From Hippophae tibetana (lineage: Eukaryota; Streptophyta; Magnoliopsida; Rosales; Elaeagnaceae): DNA of 64,000 nucleotides. Within the stretch, counting starts at the first letter, position 1, and each line of letters starts with the position of its first letter. Of this stretch, positions 52,701 through 63,899 are shown piece by piece. The DNA lies in assembly GCA_037013495.1 (NCBI GenBank), contig CM072811.1, positions 42,849,452-42,913,451 on the forward strand. The letters run 5' to 3'. Made by a program: the position numbers and the translations under genes. The notes beneath the pieces were generated by a model. The model was given only the letters and a program-made list of their open reading frames with translations. It was not told where the DNA came from and searched no databases.

Positions 52701-55700
52701 TAGAACATTTTCACCATCGGAATCAGAACTATCTACAACATCATTAGTAACAGAAAACTTTGTGGTAGATTTTCCTTTACCTTTGAGTTTTGGATAATTT
52801 ACTTTCTAGTGTCCTTCCTGACGGTAATAGTTGCATTTATCTTTTCTTTTTCTAGATTTGGATCTAGACTTGCCTCTATTATTGCTTGTGCTTTTTTCTT
52901 GATTTCTACCTTTGACAAATAAACCACTGCTATTATCATTATTGCTTGTAAACACCTTTTTCTTCAACTTTCTAGAATTCAAAGTTGCTTTGGCATCCTC
53001 CAAAGAAATAGTGTTTCACTCATATAGTATGGTATCAACAAAATGTTCAAATGAATGAGGTAAAGAACATAATAGAAGTAAGGCTTGATCTTTATCATCA
53101 ATCTTAATGCCACCATTTTTTAGATCACGAATAATTTTAGTAAATTCATCAAGGTGATCGTGTAAAGATGTACATTCTGACATTTTGAATGTATACAAAC
53201 GCTGCTTCAAATATAACCAACTTGTCAAGGACTTGGTCATATACAAATTCTCCAATTTAAGTCATAACCCAACGGGAGATTCTTCATCACCAATCTTGCG
53301 TAATAACTCATCAAAAAAGGATAACTGAATTGAACTAAGAGCATTTTTCATTAATGCATCTTTTTCTTCATCAGTCAATTTTTCTGACAATTTATCCTTG
53401 CCTTCAAGTGTCTTAATAAGCTATTCTTTAACTAATATGGCCTGCATCTTCATTCTCCATAGACTGAAATCATTCATACCATTGAATTTCTCAATTTCGT
53501 ATTTTGTCGCCATGATAGAAAATCTAATATTAAATAAACAAAAACACAACCCAGAAAATATGAAACCAATCAAATAACCATAAGCTCAAAATAAATCCAA
53601 AAGAACAAACTTGATCAGTTCTAATAAATAACAGACTAACCCAATGTTCTAATACCAATTTGTTGTAAATTAGCACTTGTGGAAGCGAAATTTTGGTCCA
53701 ATTTTGGTTGCACAAATATATAATTATGGGTAACAACAAAATAATAAGTAGTGAGAAAATAAATGGTACACAATGATTTAAGTGATTCAACTTTTCAATG
53801 TAAAAACCTACTCTACTGACGACGGCACAGCGAGAAAAATCTACTAACAATCAAATGAAGATAGAAGCATCAATATTCAGAGAGCTTCACAAAATATACC
53901 GAAATCCAAACACTCTATTAGAAAATAACTCCCTCTAATTTACTGGTAATATATAGTAAGATAAATTAACAAATTTGTTATTTAATCAAATATTACCATA
54001 CAAGTATTAACAGTCGTCAGCTTCCACTTCTCCTTAGATTAGCAACTTCTTCTTCTATATTACAGTGGAGAGAGATGGTTTAGTGTAAGGAGCTAGCTGG
54101 TAGAGGCTGTGAGACTACACTGCTCGCTTGTGAAGGCAAACGCTGGTACTATTGGAGTCACGAGGTTGGTGTTGGTGTTGGTGGAGGCGCACGTTGAGGC
54201 TGGTGCTAGTTGAAGCTGAGGTTGGTGCTGGGGGACGTTGAGGCCGATGGTCCTGGGCTTGGAGGCTTACTGATGGTTTTCGAGCCACGAAGGATGGGTT
54301 AATGCTCTTCTAAGCTTCTCTTTTATAGAAAAAATTTGTCTCAGCTTCTCTATTTGCTTCTCAACAAATAAAGCTAAAGTTAATATATATATATATATAG
54401 GGTTTAATTAAATATTAGGTTTTGGGCTTAATTGTTGTTTTGGGCCATAATTTTAACAATGATAATATTAGATATTAGAGTATAAAATATAAGAGTCCCT
54501 CATTGATTGTGCATGACTCCAAAATAGCATAAGTATCATTGTCACAATGGGTTAACTTTTTGGAGTGGCATCCCATGATACTTACATTTCTATAAATTTC
54601 AAGATCATAACATCAATCGACAAGTGGATTTTTTGGTTTTGCATGCATGCCCTCATGTGTATACTGTGTTTGATGCTGTGTGGGTGGAATATAGTTACGT
54701 TACATCTATGTGCCATTAATTACAGCATGCTATAAACTTCTTCAAGTGGGTTTTTAAAATGTTATATAACGTTGGGATTTGATAAAGCTCTTTATAAGCA
54801 GAGATGTGTTGCTTCTATTTCTGAAACTGCAGGGAATTGCAGAACAATAAGCTCACAAACATTACAGGCAGTACTGAGACTGCTTCCAATGTCACAGTCG
54901 GGTATGCTTCTATCGTCAATCCTTTTGATATCCAATTCGAAATGTGCATGAGAATTGATTGTGTAAAATACTACATATGTAGTCAAATGTCTGCTTATAG
55001 TAATTGTGCTATTTTAGATTTTGTCTTTTATCATGTGGTAGCGTTTAACCATATCTCTCTCTCCCCCCCAACACACACACACACACACACACAAAAACAC
55101 TCTCTAACCCTCCTCTTCTTAATCAAATCACAGGCTTGCTGGAAATCCCATTTGTAATGATGCCAACCCAGTGAAGTTTTGTAGAACTGAAAATGATGAT
55201 GAAAGTAATACGCCAAGCTCGACGAACTCCACCGATAAATGCCTTAGTCAATCATGTCCATACCCATATGAATATTCCAAATCCTCTCCTGAGCCATGTT
55301 TTTGTGCCGCTCCTCTGCTTTTCGGATATCGGTTGAAGAGCCCTGGATTTTCCGATTATATTCCTTACGAAAGTGCATTTCAGGAGTATCTTGCCTCTGG
55401 TCTTGACTTGTATCTTTATCAGGTGGAGATTGACTCCTTTGCTTGGCAAAAGGGACCTCGACTTAGAATGTATCTGAAGCTCTTCCCTGTATACAATGTT
55501 AATAACCAATCATCAAATACATTCAACACGAGTGAGGTTCGCAGAATCGTAGAAAAGTTCTCATCATGGACTATTAGTGATAGTAGTATATTTGGACCTT
55601 ATGAACTTCTCAACATCACTCTGTTGGATCCTTATAGGGATGGTTTGTCTCCTAATCCTTAACTTTCTTGAGGCTTTGTCAAATGTCAGAGTTAGTTTAT

Positions 55701-57024
55701 TTCAATGCTTTTTCTGGCATAACCTTTAGCCGATTAAAGAAATTAGTCCAAAATTCTCTTTTATTTAATTTTTTCTTTGCTTGCAACACTTGATTATTTG
55801 CATGGATCTCATGCTCAAAAATTGGATGACCCACTATTGCTTCATTTGTGATCAATAAGTTAAAGTTTCAATCGGTTAAATTTCTTTTAAAAGTGCTCTT
55901 TTGCCAAAATCCTTTTTTTGTAAACCAAGGATCTGGTGGATCAACTAGTGGCATTTAACCACTGTGAGGATCCCTCTGCTTAAGGTTCGCATTCTCCTTA
56001 CTGTTGAAAACTGATCTACAATTCTAAATGGTGATTTTCTCTGTCATACTGAACCTGAAAGTAACATGTGCCTGCAACCGTTGAGCTGTGTGTTGGTTGT
56101 ATGTTCTAGCCAGCGTATCCATGCCAGTCTTATCTTGGGTTTTCCCTGACCATGAAATTCTACCGGCTGAGGGTGCTGTATTTCCTTTATTATGGTTATA
56201 CCATACAAATACTGTAGTTGGTGCAGTTGTGCGACTGATAAGGGCCCAATTGAATAGCTAGCAAAGCTTGGTTCTTGATGAGCTCTCACATTTTTGGAAT
56301 AAAACTTGAAGCTACTTTTTGTTCCCTTTTGGTTTAGTCACTGCTTATACAGATTAGTTATTCATCTTGCATATGTTACCTGTTCTGAGCTGCATATAGC
56401 AAATGAATGAAGCACAGTGTTGGTTTGTTAATGTTCAAGCTTCTTATTGCTGTTGCAGTGATTTTGTCTTCTTCGGAGTCTGGTATAAGCAAGGGTGCTC
56501 TGGTTGGCATAATATTAGGGGCTATTGCTGTTGCTGTAACATTATCGGCAATAGTTTCTCTTCTAATATTGAGAAAACGCACGAAAGGCTATCATGCAAT
56601 ATCGAAAAGGCGTCATTGTGAGTATCTTAATATATCTGGAAAATGCATTATCTCTCTCTTTTTTACAAATTTTGCTACAAAGTCAGCCAGCATTATTTAC
56701 ATAAGCCTATTGTTAAAACTAGACCTCCATACATGTGCAGCTTCTAAGAGCTCCATAAAAATTGATGGTGTGAAGAGTTTTATTTATGGAGAAATGGCAT
56801 TGGCTACGAACAACTTTAGTAGTTCCAGTCAGGTTGGTCAGGGAGGTTATGGAAAGGTTTACAAAGGCATTTTGACGGATGGAAAAATTGTGGCCATAAA
56901 GCGTGCGCAAGAGGGGTCATTACAGGGCGAGAAGGAGTTCTTAACAGAAATACAATTGTTATCACGATTGCATCACAGGAATCTTGTGTCATTAATTGGA
57001 TATTGTGATGAAGAAGGGGAACAG
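43791..57024 (+). CDS. LRR receptor-like Ser/Thr kinase (At1g06840-like), 3' end outside window
   Basis: Sixteen coding exons with GT/AG borders and consistent phase: 43791-43893, 44348-44498, 45175-45246, 45353-45424, 45640-45783, 45885-45956, 46094-46165, 46490-46564, 47573-47641, 47789-47857, 48008-48079, 48208-48294, 54833-54901, 55134-55642, 56459-56617 and 56741-57024. They total 2079 bp (693 codons). The protein has a signal peptide, an LRR cap ([17 protein letters not shown]), about ten LRRs mostly one per 69-75-bp exon, and a Cys-rich juxtamembrane domain ([20 protein letters not shown]). A transmembrane helix ([20 protein letters not shown]) follows, then the kinase start with [11 protein letters not shown] and VAIK lysine, ending [11 protein letters not shown]. 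The later kinase exons are not in the window. Start: ATG 43791 directly precedes the signal peptide. Introns 12 and 16 hold antisense copia elements. Confidence 0.93.
48341..49339 (-). repeat. 3' LTR with internal 233-bp tandem duplication
   Basis: It is about 200 bp longer than the other LTR because 48591-48823 is repeated at 48824-49056 (both from CACTCCA to GAAGGCAAA). The final CA appears to have changed to AA. Confidence 0.9.
49430..50933 (-). pseudogene. Copia reverse transcriptase and RNase H of the intron-12 element
   Basis: Pieces in order on the minus strand: [17 protein letters not shown] with [20 protein letters not shown] (50933-50598), [20 protein letters not shown] with [12 protein letters not shown] (50552-50256), the connection domain (50240-49800) and RNase H end [20 protein letters not shown] (49726-49430). 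The active site reads YVDG instead of YVDD, so catalysis would be lost even without the stops. Confidence 0.9.
50943..52526 (-). pseudogene. Copia GAG-pre and integrase of the intron-12 element
   Basis: 52526-52205 carries GAG-pre ([33 protein letters not shown]). Beyond the inserted 139-bp element the minus strand continues [18 protein letters not shown] and then integrase sequence with YIHSDLW. 51697-51458 has [20 protein letters not shown] and [10 protein letters not shown]. 51281-50943 is the acidic linker. Multiple stops separate the pieces. Confidence 0.85.
52061..52199. mobile_element. 139-bp near-palindromic TG...CA element with CTGAC duplication
   Basis: It begins TGTTAGGATATCCTCG and ends CGAGTATATCCTAACA. 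The 43-bp outer arms are inverted copies with three mismatches. CTGAC flanks it on both sides (52056-52060 and 52200-52204). Removing it and one CTGAC rejoins the copia polyprotein (LFSGQ...KTRKLDF), so it is a true insertion. A 5-bp duplication and TG/CA ends fit the integrase of LTR elements, so it may be a solo LTR of a very small (TRIM/SMART-like) retrotransposon. The long arms instead recall a foldback MITE. Both arms contain TATAAAA-like sequences pointing outward, and the middle has TAGCTCAGTTAGG, which matches a Pol III A box. The family is not known to me. Confidence 0.85.
52530..53513 (-). pseudogene. Copia gag and protease of the intron-12 element
   Basis: The gag starts ATG at 53513 ([18 protein letters not shown]) and includes [20 protein letters not shown] and a degenerate zinc knuckle (CNYYRQEGH, with one Cys replaced). 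Then comes [15 protein letters not shown], the protease site. Stops near 53260, 53005, 52805 and 52530 break it into pieces. Confidence 0.88.
53661..54458 (-). repeat. 5' LTR of the intron-12 copia element
   Basis: Plus-strand ends TGTTGTAAATT...ATTTTAACA; similar to 48341-49339 but with a single copy of the duplicated segment. Confidence 0.92.
55071..55093. repeat. AC microsatellite in intron 13
   Basis: About eleven AC units in the 232-bp intron between exons 13 and 14, upstream of the pyrimidine tract and acceptor. Confidence 0.9.
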
Positions 57025-57301
57025 GTACTTATGTTATCTTGATAATTTCAGTTTTTTTTTAAATTTTAATAGCATATTATCCTTCAGTTAAAGACTAGGA
57101 TTATCAATGTTTGTGTCGTGGGTGTTCGTGTTTTTCATCCTAAGTTCATCTGTTTTTATATTATAAAAAAATTAGTTTATTTTTTATGTAAGTCATTTAT
57201 TTATAATATTAAGAAAAATATCTTTATGGAAAAAAAGTATCACTTAATTCTAATTAAAAAATAATTTGTATCGTGATAGTGTTCTTAGTTATGGTCCAAA
57301 T

Positions 57302-57485
57302 TGTTGGATACAACGAGTAAAAATAAAATAAATTCAAAATGCGTAAAATAATGACACCGGTAATTTAACGCGGTTTACCTTTTAATTTGTGCCAAATTCA
57401 TGTGACAAACTCCGAAAAATATTTTTTTACCAATAAAATTAATGGGTACAAAGTGAGAGACAATACAAAAAATTGAAATAAACCT
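57302..57485 (-). repeat. Truncated 3' LTR of the outer copia element
   Basis: The minus strand ends ...ACTCGTTGTATCCAACA and shares CACTTTGTACCCATTAATTTT and GTGTCATTATTTTACGC with the LTR at 7206-7396. The RNase H frame runs directly into it after HIDMRYHWI, so the end of RNase H and the start of the LTR are deleted. Confidence 0.75.
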
Positions 57486-58365
57486 AATCCAATGATATCT
57501 CATATCAATATGTTTTGATTTCGAATGAAATGAGGTATTCTTTCCAAGATGGACAACACTCTGACTATCACAAAATAACTGGTAACTATCTTGTAGAAAC
57601 CCAAGTTCTTTCAAGAACTTTTTCATCCATAACAACTCTTTACATGCTTTCGTTGTTGCTATAAACTCTATTTTTGTAGTGGACAATGCAACACATTTTT
57701 GTAACTTTGACTGCCATGACACAGCTTCTCCTGCAAATGTAATCAGGTAACCTGAAGTGGATTTTTTGGAATTCATATCGCCAGCCATATCTGCATCTGT
57801 GTATCCAACTAACACAGGTTTTTCATTTCCAAAACATAGGCATATTTTGGAAGAACCTCGAAGATACTTGAAAATCCATTTCACTGCAGCCCAATGTTTC
57901 TTTCCAGGATTTGAAGGAATCTACTCATAATTCCAACTGCATGAGCGATATCTGGCCGTGTACAAATCATGGAATACATCAGACTTCCAACTGTTGAAGC
58001 ATGTGGAATTTTTTCCATCTTTTTTCTTTTCTTTGTCTGTAGAAGAGCTCTGCATAGAATTTAGCTTAAAGCGATTAGCAAGAGGACAACTAATCACTTT
58101 AGCCTTATCCATATGAAATCTCCTGTGACAACCATAATTTCTTGGCACCTCTGTCTCTAATAATACTCATGCTAAGAATCTGCTTTGTTGGCCCTAAGTC
58201 TTTCATGGCAAAAAATTTACTCAATTGTTTTTTCAAGATGTTGATTTTGGAAATATTTCGGCCAAAAATTAACATATCATCCACATATAGCAAAAGAATA
58301 ATGAGATCATCATCAGAGAATTTTTGCACAAAAACACAATGGTTTGAAGTAGTCTTTTTGTAGCC
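57486..58365 (-). pseudogene. Copia reverse transcriptase and RNase H of the outer element
   Basis: The minus strand reads KKTTSNHCVFVQKFSDDDL, LLLYVDDMLIFGRNISKI (YVDD active site), MKDLGPTKQILSMSI, then, after a frame break near 57900-58110, VGYTDADMAGDMNSKKSTSGY and FCDSQSVVHLGKNTSFHS. It lies antisense in intron 16 of the receptor kinase. Confidence 0.92.
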
Positions 58366-58366
58366 T

Positions 58367-58925
58367 TACGGAAATAAAAGAATAACACACGATATTTTTA
58401 GGTGGAAACAACCTATGCCACAACCATGACCTAAGAGGAAAACCACCGGTACACCGGACCACCTAACATTCCACTATGAAATCAAATGTTCAAGTACAAA
58501 CTCGGTCTTATGCTACCCTCCCTAGGATACTGCCCCAATGTACTTTACTTATGAGCCCTTGCTCCGTTTTCACAGTTTCCAATATTAACGTGAACGATTT
58601 CTAAACCAACGTTCCAATAAGCTACCCGCCAATCAGATCGTTCACAAATCAACTACAAAAAGATTAGCACAGAAAAATGCAAATGCACGTGTGTGTTCTA
58701 GAACAAATTTAATAATGAATAATCCTAACTAGATGATTTAAAACAAATGTCATTTAAACCAAATCAACTAAAATATTCTAGAGCAAAAAGATTACACATA
58801 ATTTCAGTAAAAATAACTTCTTTAAAATTTAATAATTAAATCAAATAATTATGATCGTTCTTAAAATTATATAATCTAAATACTTAAAAATCTAATCAAG
58901 AAAAATTAAATTAATTAATATAAAT

Positions 58926-58968
<43 letters not shown>

Positions 58969-59498
58969 TACCTTTTCTAACTTCCTAGTAACTTTCAATA
59001 TATATTAATTACCTTATCACTTCCCTGCGCACCTTTCAATATATATATTAATTACCTTCGTCGCTTCCTAAGTACATTTTCTCACTTCCTATATGATTCA
59101 CTTCCCTGTAGCAACATGTTTTTTTTCTTCTATTCGGCTATTTCAAGGTTTTTTTTTTCGAAATATATTTTGGGCTTAATTTTTAAAAGCCCATAAAAAA
59201 CTTAATATTATAAAACATTATTTTTTTAAAACACATTTAAAAAATAATTTCATAAATTGATTTAAGTTTAAATAAATATTTTAGCACAAAAAATATATTT
59301 CAAATTTATAAACATGTGCTATTAAATGCATAAATGCAATCTTATGTGTCATAGTTATCAAGGATATATCCAAAGTATAATTATCTAGAACTCAAGCATT
59401 TGTTCGGCTTTTCTTGATAGACTTGATAATAGGCCTAAAAACAAGTTTACAGGTAAATATTTTGTCCACGAAAATAGCCAACACTCATAGTCCTTACA
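58367..59498 (-). repeat. 3' LTR of the nested element (end truncated)
   Basis: It matches 62745-63899, with an AT microsatellite at about 58929-58963 and a roughly 95-bp segment missing relative to the other copy. Confidence 0.85.
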
Positions 59499-61051
59499 AA
59501 CTCCTCTTTTGGCATTTTCATGTGGCAAAACCTCTCACTCACTACATGACACTTATAAAAATAAGATAAAAATATAATGATGTCCCAGACTCCATAGTGG
59601 AACTATCCTACGGTCCGATGAATCCATCTTCGCTGTAACTTGACAAGCTTGTAAGTAACTGAAATGACATTAACAAAGCATAGAACAACTTGGCACGAAA
59701 GCCTCATTGTATATTAGTTCAATTTATATAGAAATAAGCGAAGTGTAAATAATAATAATGTAATGTGCATTCATATTAATTAAACCTAATTAAGTATGTT
59801 CTCCCCTATATGCATAACAAACTAAAAACATGGAAGTAAAACACATTATTCTCTTCCCTTTTTTGACATACGAGAATGAAAAAGTATTAAACAAAGCAAT
59901 GAAGCTAAATCCTCCTAAAGATATAACAATGTAAAAGTAGAGTAATACAGAAGTACAATTTTCTTTAAACTCCCCCTAAGTTCTATGACTCTCTAACTTA
60001 GAAATGAATTAAAACGGTAATATATGAAAAGAATATGGAAATGAAAAAATCTAATTAATTTTTTTTAATAAATAGCCACATAAGGTATTAAACTCATTTA
60101 ATCACAAATGAACACACAACCAATTGAGAACTCATCATTTTTTAACTCCAATTTTGATGATTTATTATATAAATAAATATGTAGAGTATAAGAGTCACAC
60201 AAACACATATAATGACACATTGAAATTTACTTAAAGTAGTATATATGTTTAAACTCCACAAATATGTCAATTAATTCATTTATGACCTATCAAGAAAGAC
60301 TCAAAAGAAAAAAAATATCACCTATCATGTAAAACCATAATCAAGTCTTCAATCTTACAAATTAAAGTATATTTACTAAAAGATGACTTTATATATATAT
60401 ATATATATATATATGAGGTAAATGATATATTTTTTTATAACCTCTATTAGCTCTTTCTTTTTGTACATTGTACCAGATTTATAAGTAATTGTATTTTGCA
60501 TAATCTTTTTTTTTTCCACGGGCCATAAACCTAGCATGATGACTTTCACACTAATTATGAGGTAACCCTATCTGCTCATTGTGGCAGCTTCACACATCAC
60601 AATAAGTAGCCCTCTCAATACTAGGTGCCTCCATATGGTAAAGTTTTAGCAAGTAAGAAATATAACTCAATACAATTTTACATTCAAGATTAGTTGAAGT
60701 CCTAGAGTATTTCAAGAAAATTCATAAACTTCAAGCATAACATATATGTGTATTCGTGAGTGTGTGAATAAGTTTATGTCAACAACGATCATCATATGTA
60801 TAAGAATATGTGTGTGCATATGCCAAAATTGTAGAATATTTTTACAATAAATATCAAAATTAGTTAAGTCATTAAAAATAAGGTTATATGTCTGTAAGTG
60901 TTGAATAAGTTCAATACCATGTTGTCCAAATAAGAATTTTGCTTTTTTTTGTAAGTTTAACTAATAAATAAAATAAAGACAATAAAGATTGTTCACCTAA
61001 GTTCATTTAATCACTCTAACAAAAATACTTAGATGAAGGAATAAAAGACGG
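59499..61051. other. Internal non-coding part of the nested element
   Basis: No protease, integrase or reverse transcriptase can be read in this stretch. It is AT-rich with a TA microsatellite near 60392-60414. It replaces the pol region expected between gag and the 3' LTR. Confidence 0.6.
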
Positions 61052-62615
61052 TCAGGTGACCAAGAAAAAACAACCTTTCCTAACCCATATTTTCTTGCAT
61101 TTTGATTTCTCTATATCATTGGGTTGAGACTCAATTAACTTAGGTTTCATAAACATGTTTTTGAACTTAGCTGTACTTTTCTCATTCATCACAAATGAAG
61201 ATGCAATATGCATAATAGGATGATGATAATGAGTCATAACATTAAAAGTACTAAATTTTGCTTGCCTCTTTGAACCTAAGACTTCATGCATCCTAGTAGA
61301 ATTTCTGAACAAGTTATTATAATTTCCATTCATCCTTAAGAATGATGTAGCATGCATAGATGAATAATGCTTATGGGTCCTACTATGTGAAGCATGGAAA
61401 TAATGATTAAGTTTAGGAGCATTCATCAAATATCTACATTTTGGTCTTATATGACCTTTCCTACCACAATGATGACAGACAGGCACAAACTTAACATTTT
61501 TTTCTACCACAGGTGCAATAGTTCTTTGTGCATAAGTAGTAACAGTAGGAGTAGAGTTTAAGGACCTTACAAATGTGGTTTTTGATGTTGAAGGTGTTGA
61601 CTGTTCATCTATGTATCCAAGACCTCTCTTATCTCCATGTAGCTTTCCATAGTCTAGGACTTTGGTCAATTTTTCAGCACCTATGGTCAAAATATTCACC
61701 GTATCTTTAGCAATACTAAGTTCTTGCCTAAGCTTTTTGTTTTCCTTAGTGGTTTCTACAAGTCTCAGATTCATGGCATTAATATTTTCAGACAATTCCT
61801 TTTTATCTTTCTCTAGGCTAAAGGAATTAATTTGTTTTGTGAATATTGATGATATCATTAAGTTTAGTTACTTCCACAAGTAGTTTATCCCTCTCTTCTC
61901 TAGAACCTAAACAATCCATGAATAGTTCCTCATAACTCGATACATTAAACTTAGACAATAAGAAAGAGGAGTTTACTTCCTCATTTTCTTCATCCGGGCT
62001 AGAGTTAGAGTCATTGTGGTGTGCTTTGGTAGTTGCAGTGAAGGCATAATAGTTAGTGTCATCATCTTTTGAGTTACTAGCATTGTCCTGCTCACTTTCC
62101 ATGTCACTGAGTGTAGCATTAAATGCTTTTCCAAATTTATTTTTATTGTTTGCACAATCTATAGAAATATGACCAAAGCCCCTACAAGTATAGCATCGAG
62201 GACTAGTGAGCTTATTTTTCTTACCATCAGAGCTAGGAGGCTTGATTTCCCTTGATTTTTGGTCCCTCGAACAACTAGATTGTCCCTTATTAGATTGAGT
62301 TTTTTGTTGACCCTTCATTTTCAGGAACTTCTTCAATTTTAGTGCTAGCGAGACTAATGACTCATCATTTATATCCTCATCACTATCAGAGATATCCATT
62401 TTGGAGCTTTTGAATGCCACATCCTTGATTTTCTTGGGACGATCAAGAGAAAGCTCATAGGTTTGGATTGACCCGAAAAGTTCATCAATATTTAGTGTGT
62501 CCACATTCTTGCTTTCCTCTATCGCTGTTACTTTCATCTTGTAATCAGTTGTTAAGGAGCTTAGGAGTTTGCGTATCTTATTCCAAGTCACCATGTAGGA
62601 AGACAATTTTGACAT
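61052..62615 (-). pseudogene. Gag of the nested element, N-terminus missing
   Basis: Two overlapping minus frames (62615-61827 and 61858-61052) form one gag-like region. The first has IRKLLSSLTTDYKMKVTAIE and LNIDELFGSIQTYEL (UBN2 gag domain) and a CCHC knuckle (CYTCRGFGHISIDC). The second begins with a coiled coil (KDKKELSENINAMNLRLVET) and has a second knuckle (CHHCGRKGHIRPKC). A frameshift near 61830-61858 separates them. The usual first third of gag is absent: LTR-like sequence abuts the start. Gag packages element RNA. Confidence 0.85.
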
Positions 62616-62639
62616 CTGAAAGTTTATAAAATATGGACC

Positions 62640-63899
62640 TGATTAACCTAGAGGGGGATGAATAAGTTATTTTTAATTTTTACAAATTTATAATTTATTA
62701 ACCTAAATAAAGCGAACATGCATGCAATCATGTGTAAAAATAAGTACGGAAATAAAAGAATAACACACGATATTTTTAGGTGGAAACAACCTAGGCCACA
62801 ACCATGACCTAAGAGGAAAACCACCGGTCTACTGGACCACCTAACATTCCACTATGAAATCAAATGTTCAAGTACAAACTCGGTCTTATGCTACCCTCCC
62901 TAGGATACTATCCCAATGTACTTTACTTACGAGCCCTTGCTCTGTTTTCACAGTTTCTAATATTAGCATGAACGGTTTCCAGACCAACGTTCCAATAAGC
63001 TCCCCGTCAATCAGATCGTTCACAAATAATTACAAAAAGATTAGCACAGAAAAACACAAGTGCCCGTGTGTGTTCTAGAACAGATTTAATAATGAATAAT
63101 CCTAACTAGATGATTTAAAACAAATGTCATTTAAACCAAATCAACTAGAATATTTTAGAGCAAAAAGATTACGCTTAATTTCAGTAAAAATAACTTTTTT
63201 AAAATTTAATAATTAAATCAAATAATTATGATCGTTCATAAAATTATTTAATCTAAATACTTAAAAATCTAATCAAGAAGAATTAAATTAATTAATATAA
63301 ATTAAAAGTGTATATATATTAATTATCTTTTCCAACTTACTACTTAACTTTCAATATATATTAATTACCTTCATCACTTCCTGCGTACCTTTTCTCACTT
63401 CCTATATGATTCACTTCCCTGTTACCACACGTTTTTTTTTCTTCTATTCGGCTAATTCAAGGTTTTTTTTTCGGCAGCTTGTAATGTTTCACCACACAAT
63501 TTAACCCTAATATGTCTATATATATATAGATAATTATAATGACCTAGTAGTATTAGGATTAAAATATATTTTGAGCTTAATTTTTCAAAGCCTATAAAAA
63601 AAATTAATATTATAAAACATTATTTTTTTAAAACACATCTAAAAAATAATTTCATAAATTGATTTAAGTTTAAATAAATATTTTAGCACAAAAAATAATT
63701 TCAAATTTATAAACATGTGCTATTAAATGCATGAATGCAATCTTATGTGTCATAGTTATCAAAGATATACTTGAAGTATAATTATCTGGAACTCAAGCAT
63801 TTGTTCGGCTTTTCTTGATAGACTTGATAACAGGCCTAAAAACAAGTTTACAGGCAAATATTTTGTCCACGAAAATAGTCAACACTCATAGTCCTTACA
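62640..63899 (-). repeat. 5' LTR of the nested element
   Basis: 62745-63899 matches the left LTR. The extra 62640-62744 is probably the LTR end lost from the left copy. The right border at 63899 is sharp, because copia reverse-transcriptase sequence begins immediately. Confidence 0.75.

Larger units (their letters stand above)
48341..54458 (-). mobile_element. Copia retrotransposon in intron 12 (6.1 kb, antisense)
   Basis: LTRs at 48341-49339 and 53661-54458 both start TGTTGTAAATTAGCACTT on the plus strand. Outside are ATGAC (48336-48340) and ATGAT (54459-54463), a target duplication with one change. A primer-binding site (TGGTATTAGAAC on the minus strand, near 53646-53657) and a purine tract (AAGGTGGGGAT on the minus strand, near 49341-49351) are in place. 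Gag, protease, integrase, reverse transcriptase and RNase H are all present but broken by many stops. It enlarges intron 12 of the receptor kinase to 6538 bp and lies antisense to it. A 139-bp element is inserted in its pol. Confidence 0.95.
58367..63899 (-). mobile_element. Copia-type LTR element nested in the outer copia (5.5 kb)
   Basis: Direct repeats 58367-59498 and 62745-63899 are similar over about 1.13 kb. They share GGTGGAAACAACCTA, CCTCCCTAGGATACT and a TTTTGTCCACGAAAATAG end. Between them a minus-strand gag remnant (62615-61052) lies near the right (5') LTR. A purine tract (AAAAGAGGAGT on the minus strand, near 59499-59509) precedes the left LTR start TGTAAGG. The right LTR probably extends to about 62640, including CTAGAGGGGGATGAATAAG, a motif common in copia LTRs of the SIRE/Maximus kind (from memory); the left LTR lost that end. 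No primer-binding site, protease, integrase or reverse transcriptase belongs to it, so it is non-autonomous or heavily deleted. Confidence 0.8.

Noticed and set aside
55031..55216. Minus frame with a Cys-Val run
   Set aside because: It is produced by the AC microsatellite in intron 13 and overlaps exon 14 in antisense.
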